From Hominisplanchenecus_A murintestinalis (GTDB lineage Bacteria; Bacillota; Clostridia; Lachnospirales; Lachnospiraceae), in NCBI RefSeq assembly GCF_943193015.1, contig NZ_CALPCM010000003.1:62001-126000 (forward strand): 64,000 bases of DNA. Direction: 5' to 3'. The translations under genes were made by a program, and so were the position numbers. This document shows positions 26,970 through 35,684 of this stretch, piece after piece (within the stretch, counting starts at the first letter, position 1; every line of letters begins with the position of its first letter). The notes beneath the pieces are model-generated. The model saw nothing but the letters and a program-made list of their open reading frames with translations. It made no database searches and was not told the origin of the DNA.

Positions 26970-28220
26970 TTGGCTTGTATAGAAATTTATGGCGGTCATC
27001 CCCTGGATGGCGAAGTCGTGATTCAGGGCTCAAAAAATGCGGCATTGCCGATTCTGGCCGGTGTGGTTCTGCACAGAGGCACGACAGTGCTGCATAACTG
27101 TCCGAGGATTTCGGATGTTATGCATATGATAAAAATTCTGGAAGAAATGGGATGCAGCGTCTCACAGAGTGGGAATACACTGTGTATTGATGCAAAAGGG
27201 CTGAATAAGCCATGTGTTCCGGAGGAACTGGGGGAGAAAATGCGCTGCTCGGTAATTTTTCTGGGGGCGCTTTTAGGAAGGGAAGGCAGAGCGGAGATTC
27301 CTTATCCCGGAGGATGTACGATTGGAGAACGGCCCATTGATATGCATGTGGATGCGCTGCACCAGATGCGGGCGGAGATTCAGGAAGGCTGCGGATGCCT
27401 GGCCGGAAAGAGCAGCAGGCTTTGCGGAAGCCGGATTTCCCTGCGGTTTCCAAGTGTCGGCGCTACCGAAAATGTCATTTTAGCGGCAGTGCTGGCGGAG
27501 GGAACGACAGAAATCAGGGGAGGGGCAAGAGAACCGGAAATCATCGAACTATGCCGCTTTCTGAATGGTATGGGAGCGAAAATCCGGGGTGCGGGCACGG
27601 AGCGGATAAGGATTGACGGAGTCAGGGAACTTTCGGATAGTGAGTTTGTGTTGATGCCGGATAGGATTGTGACGGGAACTTACCTGATGGCGGCAATTGC
27701 TTCCAGAGGAAGATGTATGCTGCGTGAGGCTCCCCAGGAGCAGATGGAAAATGTGATTTCAGCAGCAGAGCGGATGGGCGCCAGGATAGAGCGGATGCCG
27801 GAAGGAATGCGGGTTGACGCAAGAGCGGCCGTGAAAGCTCTTCCGATGCTTCGGACGGCGCCTCATCCCGGGTTTCCTACAGATCTTCAATCGCAGGTGA
27901 TGGCGGCGCTCTGTCTGGCAGACGGGGAGAGCCGAATCCAGGAGAGCGTGTTTGAGGCACGCTTCCGTACAGCGGGGGAATTGGCAAAGATGGGAGCAGA
28001 TATTAGTATCTGCGGGCAGGAAGCAAGGATACAAGGCACTGTCAGGCTGCATGGAGAGACAGTGGCGGCGCCGGAGCTGAGGGGCGGAGCGGCGCTTGTG
28101 ATTGCAGGAGCTGCAGCTGAAGGCAGGACACGGATAGAGGGCTGCCATTACATCCAGAGAGGATACGAGGACATCTGCCGTGATATGAGGGCGCTGGGGG
28201 CGGATATCCGGATGATATAG
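26970..28220 (+). CDS. murA: UDP-GlcNAc 1-carboxyvinyltransferase (MurA)
   Basis: Catalyses the first committed step of peptidoglycan synthesis, enolpyruvyl transfer from PEP to UDP-GlcNAc. The conserved GSKNAALP with catalytic Lys/Asn is near residue 21, and the fosfomycin-target Cys is in PGGCTIGERP. The TTG start at 26970 has GGAGG eight bases upstream and puts that Cys at residue 116, close to Cys115 of E. coli; ATG 26964 is only two bases from the ribosome site. The gene occupies the place where murG is usually found. Confidence 0.9.
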   Translation: MACIEIYGGHPLDGEVVIQGSKNAALPILAGVVLHRGTTVLHNCPRISDVMHMIKILEEMGCSVSQSGNTLCIDAKGLNKPCVPEELGEKMRCSVIFLGALLGREGRAEIPYPGGCTIGERPIDMHVDALHQMRAEIQEGCGCLAGKSSRLCGSRISLRFPSVGATENVILAAVLAEGTTEIRGGAREPEIIELCRFLNGMGAKIRGAGTERIRIDGVRELSDSEFVLMPDRIVTGTYLMAAIASRGRCMLREAPQEQMENVISAAERMGARIERMPEGMRVDARAAVKALPMLRTAPHPGFPTDLQSQVMAALCLADGESRIQESVFEARFRTAGELAKMGADISICGQEARIQGTVRLHGETVAAPELRGGAALVIAGAAAEGRTRIEGCHYIQRGYEDICRDMRALGADIRMI

Positions 28221-28253
28221 GCGTGCTGTGAAGCGCGTCAGAAAGAGGAAGAA

Positions 28254-29390
28254 ATGAAAGAGATAACCACCTATGGAAAAAAGCGAAGAAGAATAGGAAA
28301 AATCATAGGCGCGCTGGCAGGGATTGCCGTGCTGGCGGCGCTTGTGGTTTTTGGGCTTTTTAGGGTTCGCCATATGAAGATTAGTGGAAATTCCATATAT
28401 TCATCCACAGATATCCAGAATGCTGTGATGCAGGATGGACTGTGCAAAAATACATTGTATCTTATGTGGAAATATAAAGATGATTCCAGGGTGGAAGAAG
28501 AGCTTCCGTTTCTCAGTTCTGTGGAGGTGGAAATGCTTTCGCCGTCTGAAGTAGAAATACGGGTATATGAAAAACCAGAGGTGGGATATTTTCTAAACGG
28601 TACAGATTATATATATTTTGACAGGGATGGACTGATTGTAGAAGTTTCGAAAAAGCTGCGTGAAAATATTCCGAAAATTACCGGTGTGACGATTACGAAG
28701 CCAATAAAATATGAGAAGATACCTGTCAGGGCAGGGAATGTGCCGGAAACAGACAGTAAGAAAGAAGAGGCAGAGACAGGAAGTGAAAAAAGCATGGAGG
28801 CGTCAGGTATGACGGCTGAGGAGGCTGCAAACCAGGAAGTCTTTGATGCGGTAGTGGATATTACGAAGATTTTGAATAAAAATGAGCTGGTGCCGAAGGA
28901 AATTAAATTTGATAAAAAGCAGGAAATTACGCTGTATTTTGAGAATATGCGGGTGAAGCTGGGGAAGAATATGGATATGGAGGACAAGCTTATGGTTTTG
29001 AAATCCGTATATGAAAAGGTAAAACAGAAAGAGGGAGTCCTGCATATGGAAGGATATTCTTCAGATTCACAGACTGTCACATTTAAAAAGGGAGAGACTG
29101 AGGAGACACTGGAGGTGGAAAAACCGAAAAAACCGGAAGAAGACGAGGCAGAAACAGAGAGAGAGTCTGAGAGTGAGACCGAGAGTGGGGACGTGGGTAC
29201 AGGAGCAGCGTATTCTGAATCGGACGGAACATTTTCTACAGATGCAGATGGAACTCCGATTTATACGGATAAAAATGGTAATACGACGCCAAACGTGGAT
29301 GGTTATCAATATACGGATGAGGATGGGAAAGTGATTACGGATGGTTATGGTTATATTGACCCGTATACAGGAGCGTATATTTTGAAATAA
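28254..29390 (+). CDS. ftsQ: FtsQ/DivIB-type cell division protein
   Basis: Bitopic division protein. A short basic cytoplasmic N-terminus, one transmembrane helix (about 16-40) and a POTRA-like domain (VRHMKISGNSIYSS onwards) are visible, followed by the beta domain. An unusually long acidic, Thr/Gly/Tyr-rich extracellular tail of about 90 residues ends the 378-aa protein. The family is weakly conserved; position between murA and ftsZ supports the call. An insert rich in Glu/Ser/Lys lies near residues 160-190. Confidence 0.88.
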   Translation: MKEITTYGKKRRRIGKIIGALAGIAVLAALVVFGLFRVRHMKISGNSIYSSTDIQNAVMQDGLCKNTLYLMWKYKDDSRVEEELPFLSSVEVEMLSPSEVEIRVYEKPEVGYFLNGTDYIYFDRDGLIVEVSKKLRENIPKITGVTITKPIKYEKIPVRAGNVPETDSKKEEAETGSEKSMEASGMTAEEAANQEVFDAVVDITKILNKNELVPKEIKFDKKQEITLYFENMRVKLGKNMDMEDKLMVLKSVYEKVKQKEGVLHMEGYSSDSQTVTFKKGETEETLEVEKPKKPEEDEAETERESESETESGDVGTGAAYSESDGTFSTDADGTPIYTDKNGNTTPNVDGYQYTDEDGKVITDGYGYIDPYTGAYILK

Positions 29391-29495
29391 ATAATTTGCT
29401 GTCTACATGGAGTTATGCCGTCAATGTACAGTCTATGCGGATAGCAATTAAATCATTACAGAGATTTGAATTTTCCATGAATTTATAAAATAGAC

Positions 29496-29524
29496 TTGAT
29501 TAATTTTTGAAAAACTTATATGAT
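29496..29524 (+). promoter_or_regulatory. Predicted strong sigma-A promoter for ftsZ
   Basis: TTGATT (29496-29501) and TATGAT (29519-29524) are separated by exactly 17 bp in the 252-base ftsQ-ftsZ gap. A small CCCGC/GCGGG hairpin follows in the leader near 29549-29565. This would let ftsZ be transcribed apart from the dcw operon. Confidence 0.65.
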
Positions 29525-29642
29525 ATAGGAAATGTGGTTAATTCCCGCGCTTTTTTGCGGGTTCTTGACATGCCGGGGCCTCTACTGCCCGAGCTGTAGA
29601 CAGCTTTGGATTTGATACAGATGTGAGAAGGAGGAAATACTC

Positions 29643-30821
29643 TTGTTAGAAATAATGACGAATGAAGCCGAATCAGCCGCAAAAATTATAGTAATTGGCG
29701 TTGGCGGTGCAGGCAACAATGCAGTAAATAGGATGGTAGACGAGACAATCGGAGGAGTAGAGTTTGTCGGCGTAAATACAGATAAACAAGCGTTGGCTCT
29801 CTGCAAAGCTCCCACGACAATCCAAATAGGCGAGAAGCTGACGAAGGGGCTGGGCGCGGGCGCACGTCCCCAGGTCGGAGAGCAGGCTGCAGAAGAAAGC
29901 GCAGAGGATATTAAGCAGGTAGTCCAGGGGGCTGACATGGTATTCGTCACATGCGGTATGGGAGGCGGAACCGGAACCGGGGCGGCGCCTGTAGTTGCAG
30001 GTATTGCGAAAGAAATGGGTATTCTTACAGTAGGCGTAGTGACGAAGCCGTTCCGTTTCGAATCAAGGACGCGTATGAATAATGCGCTCTCAGGGATTGA
30101 AAAGCTGAAAGAGAATGTAGATACCCTGATTGTGATTCCGAATGATAAACTTCTTGAAATCGTAGACCGCAGGACAACCATGCCGGAGGCTTTGAAAAAA
30201 GCAGATGAAGTACTGCAGCAGGCAGTACAGGGCATTACGGATTTGATTAACCTTCCGGCGCTTATCAATCTTGATTTTGCAGATGTACAGACAGTTATGA
30301 CCGGAAAGGGTATCGCCCATATCGGAATCGGACATGCCAAAGGCGACGATAAGGCGCTGGAAGCAGTGAAGCAGGCAGTTTCCAGCCCGCTTCTGGAGAC
30401 TACGATTGAGGGTGCGTCTCATGTAATCATTAATATTTCGGGAGATATTTCTCTTATGGATGCAAACGACGCGGCAAGCTATGTACAAGAGCTGGCAGGC
30501 GATGAAGCAAATATTATTTTCGGCGCGATGTATGATGATACATACACCGACGAGGCAAGTATCACAGTAATTGCTACAGGACTGGATTCCGCTACGGCGA
30601 CGCAGCCATCTGTAGGCAGCATGGCATCTCCAAAGAAAAAAGTAGCGGAATTTGCAGAAGCAGTAGTTCCGGAGACGCCGACGGGAAGTATATTCCAGAG
30701 GAACAATGCAGTAAATCCGACAGTTAAGCCGATGAATCCATCTCTTGGGAAGCTTAAGACGCCGGAGAGCAATGTTCCGGTGAGAGAGATACAGATACCG
30801 GATTTCCTGAGGCGGAAATAG
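29643..30821 (+). CDS. ftsZ: Cell division GTPase FtsZ
   Basis: Tubulin homologue that forms the Z ring. The tubulin signature GGGTGTGAAP is near residue 106, the T7-loop region is intact, and the extreme C-terminus (IQIPDFLRRK) is the conserved tail that binds partner proteins. The TTG start at 29643 is chosen because AAGGAGG lies eight bases upstream; the in-frame ATG 29655 is 20 bases from it. Length is 392 aa. No ftsA lies upstream, as in many Clostridia. Confidence 0.97.
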   Translation: MLEIMTNEAESAAKIIVIGVGGAGNNAVNRMVDETIGGVEFVGVNTDKQALALCKAPTTIQIGEKLTKGLGAGARPQVGEQAAEESAEDIKQVVQGADMVFVTCGMGGGTGTGAAPVVAGIAKEMGILTVGVVTKPFRFESRTRMNNALSGIEKLKENVDTLIVIPNDKLLEIVDRRTTMPEALKKADEVLQQAVQGITDLINLPALINLDFADVQTVMTGKGIAHIGIGHAKGDDKALEAVKQAVSSPLLETTIEGASHVIINISGDISLMDANDAASYVQELAGDEANIIFGAMYDDTYTDEASITVIATGLDSATATQPSVGSMASPKKKVAEFAEAVVPETPTGSIFQRNNAVNPTVKPMNPSLGKLKTPESNVPVREIQIPDFLRRK

Positions 30822-30868
30822 ATAAGTATAAAAATAGACACCTTTGCAGTGGTTTTGAGGTATAAAAT

Positions 30869-30927
30869 AAAAAGGAAAGGCCGGGGGAATCTGCGGGCAG
30901 CAGATTCTCCCTCAGTCTTTCCTTTTT
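30869..30927. terminator. Bidirectional terminator between ftsZ and the AraC gene
   Basis: AAAAAGGAAAG (30869-30879) pairs with CTTTCCTTTTT (30917-30927), enclosing a second stem built on GAATCTGC/GCAGATTC. T runs occur on both strands, so it can end both converging transcripts; it overlaps the stop codon of the minus-strand gene. Confidence 0.85.
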
Positions 30928-31742
30928 ACAAGTTTGCGGTATGCACCGGCTGTCATGCCGCTGCTCTTTTTGAAACTTTGCGCGAAATAGCTCTGGGAGG
31001 AAAATCCCGATAATTGTGCGATTTCTGCGATGCAGTGGTCGGTGCTGGCAAGGAGAGCCTTGCTTACTTCAATTCGCCGCTCGTTCAGATAATTGATAGG
31101 GGAAAGCCCATAGCATTTTGTAAATGTGTGGACAAAGTAATATTTGTTCAGGTGGGCCATTGCAGCCAGGCTGTCCAGGGTGATATTGTCCTGATAATTG
31201 GAATCAATGTAGCGTTTAATTTTGGCACATTCCCTGTTGGGGCGTTGGGAAACCATGATTTCAAAAGGCGAATTTGTAAGACGCTGCAGACGGATCGTCA
31301 GAATATCCAGCATGTCTTTACATATTTCCTGATAGCCTGTTTCTTTGCGTTCGAGTTCAAAAAGCATGGAATTGAAATAAAAGAGCAAGTCATTTTTTTG
31401 TTCCCGGCAGTTAAATACCATGTAATCCCTGTTGTCAGAAAAAGAAAAGCTCAGGCCGTCTACACCTAAGGTGATATATTCGAGGGGAGGGGAGCCGAGG
31501 GATACCTCGGTGTGGAGGATGTTGGGATTGACAATGATAAGGTCATCCTTTTTGATAGAGAAGGACACGTTTTCAACAACAAATTCTCCGCTTCCGTCCC
31601 TTACATAAAACAGTTCTGTAAAATAATGGGAATGTTTCAGGCTGGGCCAGTCACCCTCATATTTTGATGAAGTAACGTAAAGAAGATGTACGATAGCGCT
31701 GCTGCCCGGAATCTGTTTTAACTGGTATTTCAGGTTTCCCAT
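30912..31742 (-). CDS. AraC-family transcriptional regulator
   Basis: A 276-aa regulator with an N-terminal cupin-like sugar-binding domain (SHYFTELFYVRDGSGEF) and a C-terminal pair of helix-turn-helix motifs containing the signatures LAAMAHLNKYYF and IAQLSGFSSQSYFAQSFKK. It is divergent from the GNB/LNB operon and shares a 352-base intergenic region with it. A role as activator of that operon is inferred from position and from the operon promoter, which has a consensus -10 but no clear -35. AAGGAAA precedes its ATG. Confidence 0.9.
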   Translation of the reverse strand: MGNLKYQLKQIPGSSAIVHLLYVTSSKYEGDWPSLKHSHYFTELFYVRDGSGEFVVENVSFSIKKDDLIIVNPNILHTEVSLGSPPLEYITLGVDGLSFSFSDNRDYMVFNCREQKNDLLFYFNSMLFELERKETGYQEICKDMLDILTIRLQRLTNSPFEIMVSQRPNRECAKIKRYIDSNYQDNITLDSLAAMAHLNKYYFVHTFTKCYGLSPINYLNERRIEVSKALLASTDHCIAEIAQLSGFSSQSYFAQSFKKSSGMTAGAYRKLVKRKD

Positions 31743-32094
31743 AGATGCGTTTCCTTTCTTCGTTATTAGTAATCTTGTCGTGTGAAAAAATACATATGTC
31801 CATTATCGTAGTGAAAAAGTCAAAGCAGATATCCTGCCGTTGCTGCCGGGATTGGGTAAAGCGTCTATAAAAAAACTCAAAAACCGTTCCCAAATTAAAA
31901 GAAATGACGGAAAACGCGTTCTTAATCCCGAAAGCAGGTTTCATAGTTTGTATAATACCACAAAAATAGCAAAACAGCAATATATATAAAAAAATAAGCA
32001 AAATAAGGCTAGAAATGCAGGAGAAAAATGAGTATTGTATATATATATACCAAAGGGGACATCCTGTCCCCTCATTTTAAAAGGAGGATATGCT
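31743..32094. promoter_or_regulatory. Divergent regulatory region, AraC gene / GNB-LNB operon
   Basis: This 352-base AT-rich gap has no coding potential I can support. On the plus strand TATAAT (31951-31956) lacks a recognisable -35 at the expected 31928-31933, a layout typical of activator-dependent promoters. A hairpin (32054-32072) sits just before the ribosome site AAAGGAGG of the first gene. I could not define an operator sequence by eye. Confidence 0.5.
32054..32072 (+). other. Hairpin in the leader of the sugar-binding protein gene
   Basis: AGGGGACA (32054-32061) and TGTCCCCT (32065-32072) form a perfect 8-bp stem with a 3-base loop, followed by CATTTTAAAA. It could be a 5' stability hairpin or a weak terminator upstream of the operon. 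Confidence 0.55.
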
Positions 32095-33549
32095 ATGAAA
32101 CTGAAAAAGGTACTTTGCTTAACAATGGCAGGAGTTATGGCTTTCGGTCTTGTTGCCTGCGGTGACAGCGGCAAGAAAGAGACAGAGGCTCCGGCTGCTA
32201 CAGAGGGGACGGAAGCTCCGGCTGACACAGAGGCTCCGGCTGACACGGAAGCAGCAGATACAGAGGAAGCAGCTGATACAGAAGCTCCTGCAGATACAGA
32301 AGCTCCGGCTTCAGAGTTAAGCGGAACCGTAAAAGTTGCAGCTGTTGAGACTGCATACGGCGCTCAGATGTGGGAAGATGTAAAGGCAGCTTTCGAAGCA
32401 GCTAACCCGGGCGTTACTGTTGAGTTAACAGTTGACAAGCAGCTTGAGGATGTTATCACACCGGATATGAAAGCCGGCAATTATCCTGACGTAATCTGCC
32501 GTTCTGTTGGCGCTGAATCAGCACTTACAGAGACATTTACAAAGGACAACAACCTTGTAAATCTGACAGACGTTCTGGAGATGACAGTACCGGGTGAGGA
32601 CGTAAAAGTTGGGGATAAGATTCTCCCGGGATTCACAGAGAACACCATCACACAGCCATACGGCGATGGTAATGTGTATCTGATGCCGATGTTCTACAGC
32701 CCATGCGGACTGTTCTATGATGCAAACCTGCTGAAGACCAAAGGCTGGGAAGTTCCTCAGACATGGGATGAGATGTGGGAACTGGGAGAGAAAGCAAAAG
32801 CAGAAGATATCGCGCTGTTTACATATCCGACAACCGGATACTTTGATGCATTCTTCTATGCACTGCTTCATGAGGCAACTGACACCGATACATTCAACAG
32901 CGCTCTGAAATATGGCGAGGGCGTATGGGATACTGACGGTGCAAAACAGGTATTTGATATCATTGAGAAGCTTGCTTCTTACACACATGCAAGCACACCT
33001 TCACAGGCAAATGACAATGACTTCCAGATGAATCAGCAGTTAGTTCTGGATGACAAGGCAATCTTTATGCCGAACGGAAACTGGGTAATTGGCGAGATGG
33101 CTGAGGCACCTCGTGCAGACGGCTTTGAGTGGGGCTTCACAGCACTTCCGGCAGTTACAGAAGGCGGTGAGAGAGCTTCTTACACATTCTTCGAGCAGGT
33201 TTGGATGCCGGCAGGTTCCGAGAACCAGGATGCAGGTAAAGCATTTATCGCATTCCTGTACTCAGATGCAGCAGCAGATATCTTTGCAGCATCTAATGCT
33301 ATTCAGCCAATCGTAGGTATGTCTGACAAACTGGAAGGCGACGCTAAGCTGTACTACAGCATCTATGATACAGGCGCAGTTGCAGTTATGGACGCATTTG
33401 CTACAACAGATCCGGTTGAGGGTATCACTGTTCGTACATCATTCTTTGACCCAGTAAACTCTCTGGTAACCGGAGATACAACAAAGGACGCATGGGTTGA
33501 GCAGATTAAGACTGACAGCGATGCATTAAGAGGCGCTTTAAAAGAGTAA
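32095..33549 (+). CDS. ABC transporter sugar-binding lipoprotein (predicted GNB/LNB binding)
   Basis: Extracytoplasmic solute-binding protein of the CUT1 carbohydrate type. The signal peptide ends in the lipobox LVAC at about residues 17-20. An acidic, Ala/Pro/Thr-rich linker of repeated EAPADT units (about 26-75) precedes the binding domain. ATG 32095 follows AAAGGAGG; an in-frame ATG at 32035 lies upstream of the hairpin and is rejected. Substrate is inferred from the operon, which encodes GNB/LNB phosphorylase. At 484 aa it is a typical size. A terminator-like hairpin follows it. Confidence 0.9.
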   Translation: MKLKKVLCLTMAGVMAFGLVACGDSGKKETEAPAATEGTEAPADTEAPADTEAADTEEAADTEAPADTEAPASELSGTVKVAAVETAYGAQMWEDVKAAFEAANPGVTVELTVDKQLEDVITPDMKAGNYPDVICRSVGAESALTETFTKDNNLVNLTDVLEMTVPGEDVKVGDKILPGFTENTITQPYGDGNVYLMPMFYSPCGLFYDANLLKTKGWEVPQTWDEMWELGEKAKAEDIALFTYPTTGYFDAFFYALLHEATDTDTFNSALKYGEGVWDTDGAKQVFDIIEKLASYTHASTPSQANDNDFQMNQQLVLDDKAIFMPNGNWVIGEMAEAPRADGFEWGFTALPAVTEGGERASYTFFEQVWMPAGSENQDAGKAFIAFLYSDAAADIFAASNAIQPIVGMSDKLEGDAKLYYSIYDTGAVAVMDAFATTDPVEGITVRTSFFDPVNSLVTGDTTKDAWVEQIKTDSDALRGALKE

Positions 33550-33565
33550 TGAAATAGTGTACTGT

Positions 33566-33638
33566 CTGCCCTTAAGGCAGAAGTAAGGCGGTAAGGCGGC
33601 CGGTGGATAAACTCTTTATGCACTGGCCGCTTTTCTTT
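33566..33638 (+). terminator. Partial terminator between binding protein and permease genes
   Basis: A small hairpin CTGCC/GGCAG (33566-33580) is followed by a stronger one, GCGGCCGGTG (33596-33605) with CACTGGCCGC (33621-33630), then TTTTCTTT. Read-through is needed for the permeases, so it probably lowers their expression relative to the binding protein. Confidence 0.7.
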
Positions 33639-33672
33639 AAACACAATATCAGGAAAGATTGGAGATGGGTTA

Positions 33673-34557
33673 ATGCAACGAACGAAAGGTAGAGGGAGAT
33701 TTATAGTCACTTGCCTTGCCCCCGCAGTGATTTTGTTTTTGATTTTTATGATTTATCCTACAATAGATGTGTTCCGTATGTCTATGTATAAATGGGGCGG
33801 TTACACGGCGGATAAAACTTTTGTAGGACTGCAGAATTTTCAGACGCTGTTTAAGAGTGATAAATTCTACAACTCATTCCAGAATACGGTGCTTCTGATT
33901 GTGCTTGTAACGATTGTGACATTTTCCCTGGCGCTTATCTTTGCGGCCATTTTGACAAGGGAGAAAATCAAAGGACAGAATTTTTTCAGGATTATTTTCT
34001 ATATCCCGAATATTCTCTCCGTAGTTGTTATCAGTGCAATCTTCTCGGCTATTTACAGGCCGGAGGTCGGACTGCTGAATTCTTTTTTGAATCTTTTCAG
34101 AGGCGAGGAAATCCAGTGGCTGGGAAGTTCTAAAGTTGTTATGTACAGTCTTGTGATTGCTATGATCTGGCAGGCAATCGGATATTACATGGTTATGTAT
34201 ATGGCAAGTATGGCGAATGTATCTGAGAGCATTTATGAGTCTGCCAGTCTGGAAGGCGCAGGAAAAATCAAACAGTTTTTCTCACTGACTCTTCCGCTGG
34301 TGTGGACAAATATCAGGACGACGCTGACGTTCTTCATTATCAGTACGATTAACATGAGCTTCCTTTTCGTAAAGGCCATGACACAGGGAAATCCAAATGG
34401 TTCTTCTCATGTATTTCTGAGTTATATGTATCTGGAAGCATATACGAATTCCTCTTACGGATACGGTATGGCGATTGGTTCTGTCGTGTTTATATTCTCC
34501 TTTGCACTGGCAGGCATCATCAATGCTGTTACGAAGCGTGAAGAGATTGAATTTTAA
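33673..34557 (+). CDS. ABC sugar transporter permease (MalF/UgpA type)
   Basis: A 294-aa inner-membrane permease with six predicted helices. The cytoplasmic EAA-type loop that contacts the ATPase is present as ESASLEGAGKIKQFFSLTLP near residues 190-210. ATG 33673 is preceded by GGAGATGGG. It pairs with the next gene to form the translocation pore. No ATP-binding gene is present in the operon. Confidence 0.92.
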   Translation: MQRTKGRGRFIVTCLAPAVILFLIFMIYPTIDVFRMSMYKWGGYTADKTFVGLQNFQTLFKSDKFYNSFQNTVLLIVLVTIVTFSLALIFAAILTREKIKGQNFFRIIFYIPNILSVVVISAIFSAIYRPEVGLLNSFLNLFRGEEIQWLGSSKVVMYSLVIAMIWQAIGYYMVMYMASMANVSESIYESASLEGAGKIKQFFSLTLPLVWTNIRTTLTFFIISTINMSFLFVKAMTQGNPNGSSHVFLSYMYLEAYTNSSYGYGMAIGSVVFIFSFALAGIINAVTKREEIEF

Positions 34558-34569
34558 GGGGGGATGGGA

Positions 34570-35463
34570 ATGAGCAAGAAAGATACAGGAGCAATCAAAC
34601 AGACGTCGAAGGCGGGAAAAATCGGTATTTATGTCGTATTAATCATTCTGGCTATTACGATTATCGTTCCTATCGCCTGGGTATTTATGGCTTCACTTAA
34701 GGAGAATGAGCAGTTTTATGGCAGTCCCTGGACACTTCCGAATGGGCTGCATTTTGAAAACTTCGTCCAGGCATGGCAGGAAGCGGACATGGGTTCTTAT
34801 ATGCTGAATTCTGTAATTGTAACGGCGCTCGGGATCGGGCTGTTGATTATTATTTCGCTTCCGGCGGCTTATGTTTTGGCAAGATTTAAATTTAAAACCA
34901 GCAGATTCTGGAATGTTCTTTTTATGGCAGGGTTGTTTATCAATGTGAACTACATTGTTGTGCCGATTTTCCTGATGCTTGTTGACGCAGACAGTTTTCT
35001 TCAGAGTACGCTTGGACATGGGTTCTTTTTGAACAACTTGTTTATACTGGCGCTGATTTATGCGTCTACAGCGCTTCCGTTTACCATTTATCTGCTGTCC
35101 GGATATTTTAAATCTCTGGCAAAGGATTATGAAGAAGCAGCTTATGTGGACGGAGCAGGATACTTCAGGACAATGATTCAGGTCATTTTCCCGATGGCAA
35201 AGCCAAGTATTATCACCATTATCCTGTTTAACTTCCTGTCATTCTGGAATGAGTACATTATTTCCATGACGATGCTGACAAAACCGACGCTTAAGACGCT
35301 TCCGGTAGGTTTGATGAATCTGATGGCTGCCCAGAAATCGGCAGTGCAGTACGGAAGGATGTATGCAGGTCTGGTTCTCGTTATGCTGCCGACATTGATT
35401 TTATACATGTGCGTTCAGAAACAGTTGACAGAAGGTATGACAGTGGGCGGACTGAAAGGATAA
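34570..35463 (+). CDS. ABC sugar transporter permease (MalG/UgpB-partner type)
   Basis: Second permease of the carbohydrate importer, 297 aa with about six membrane helices. The EAA loop reads EEAAYVDGAGYFRTMIQVIFP near residues 193-212. ATG 34570 is preferred because AGGGGGG ends six bases upstream; ATG 34564 directly abuts it. It lies 12 bases after the first permease and 12 bases before the small membrane protein gene. Confidence 0.92.
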   Translation: MSKKDTGAIKQTSKAGKIGIYVVLIILAITIIVPIAWVFMASLKENEQFYGSPWTLPNGLHFENFVQAWQEADMGSYMLNSVIVTALGIGLLIIISLPAAYVLARFKFKTSRFWNVLFMAGLFINVNYIVVPIFLMLVDADSFLQSTLGHGFFLNNLFILALIYASTALPFTIYLLSGYFKSLAKDYEEAAYVDGAGYFRTMIQVIFPMAKPSIITIILFNFLSFWNEYIISMTMLTKPTLKTLPVGLMNLMAAQKSAVQYGRMYAGLVLVMLPTLILYMCVQKQLTEGMTVGGLKG

Positions 35464-35475
35464 GGAGGATGCGGT

Positions 35476-35655
35476 ATGAGTGAATATTCAAAGAACCTTT
35501 TAATTGGAATCCTCGCAGCAGTTGTGTTCATTGCATGTGTTGCACTGGTTGTTGTGGGACAGAGGAATATTGGTCCTACCGGACTTTTGATGATGTTAGC
35601 CGGGCTTGCAGGTCTGCTTGTCCTGCTTGGACTTTACAATAGACAATATAAGTAA
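35476..35655 (+). CDS. Small two-helix membrane protein (59 aa) in the GNB/LNB operon
   Basis: ATG 35476 follows TAAGGAGGATGCGGT and runs 59 codons to TAA. The protein is nearly all hydrophobic: two helices (about 8-28 and 36-54) joined by a short polar turn GQRNIGPTG, with a basic C-terminus NRQYK. Tight spacing to the permease upstream and the phosphorylase downstream makes it a real operon member. I recall uncharacterised small proteins of this kind (possibly DUF6903) near similar loci but cannot confirm it. A role in transporter assembly is only a guess. Confidence 0.82.
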   Translation: MSEYSKNLLIGILAAVVFIACVALVVVGQRNIGPTGLLMMLAGLAGLLVLLGLYNRQYK

Positions 35656-35684
35656 ATGGGAAACCATATACAGGAGGATTTTAT

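Noticed and set aside
29643..29655. ATG 29655 as the ftsZ start
   Set aside because: The AAGGAGG site is 20 bases upstream of it, but eight bases from TTG 29643.
30839..30911. Possible small gene after ftsZ
   Set aside because: The interval is occupied by the bidirectional terminator and contains no start with a ribosome site.
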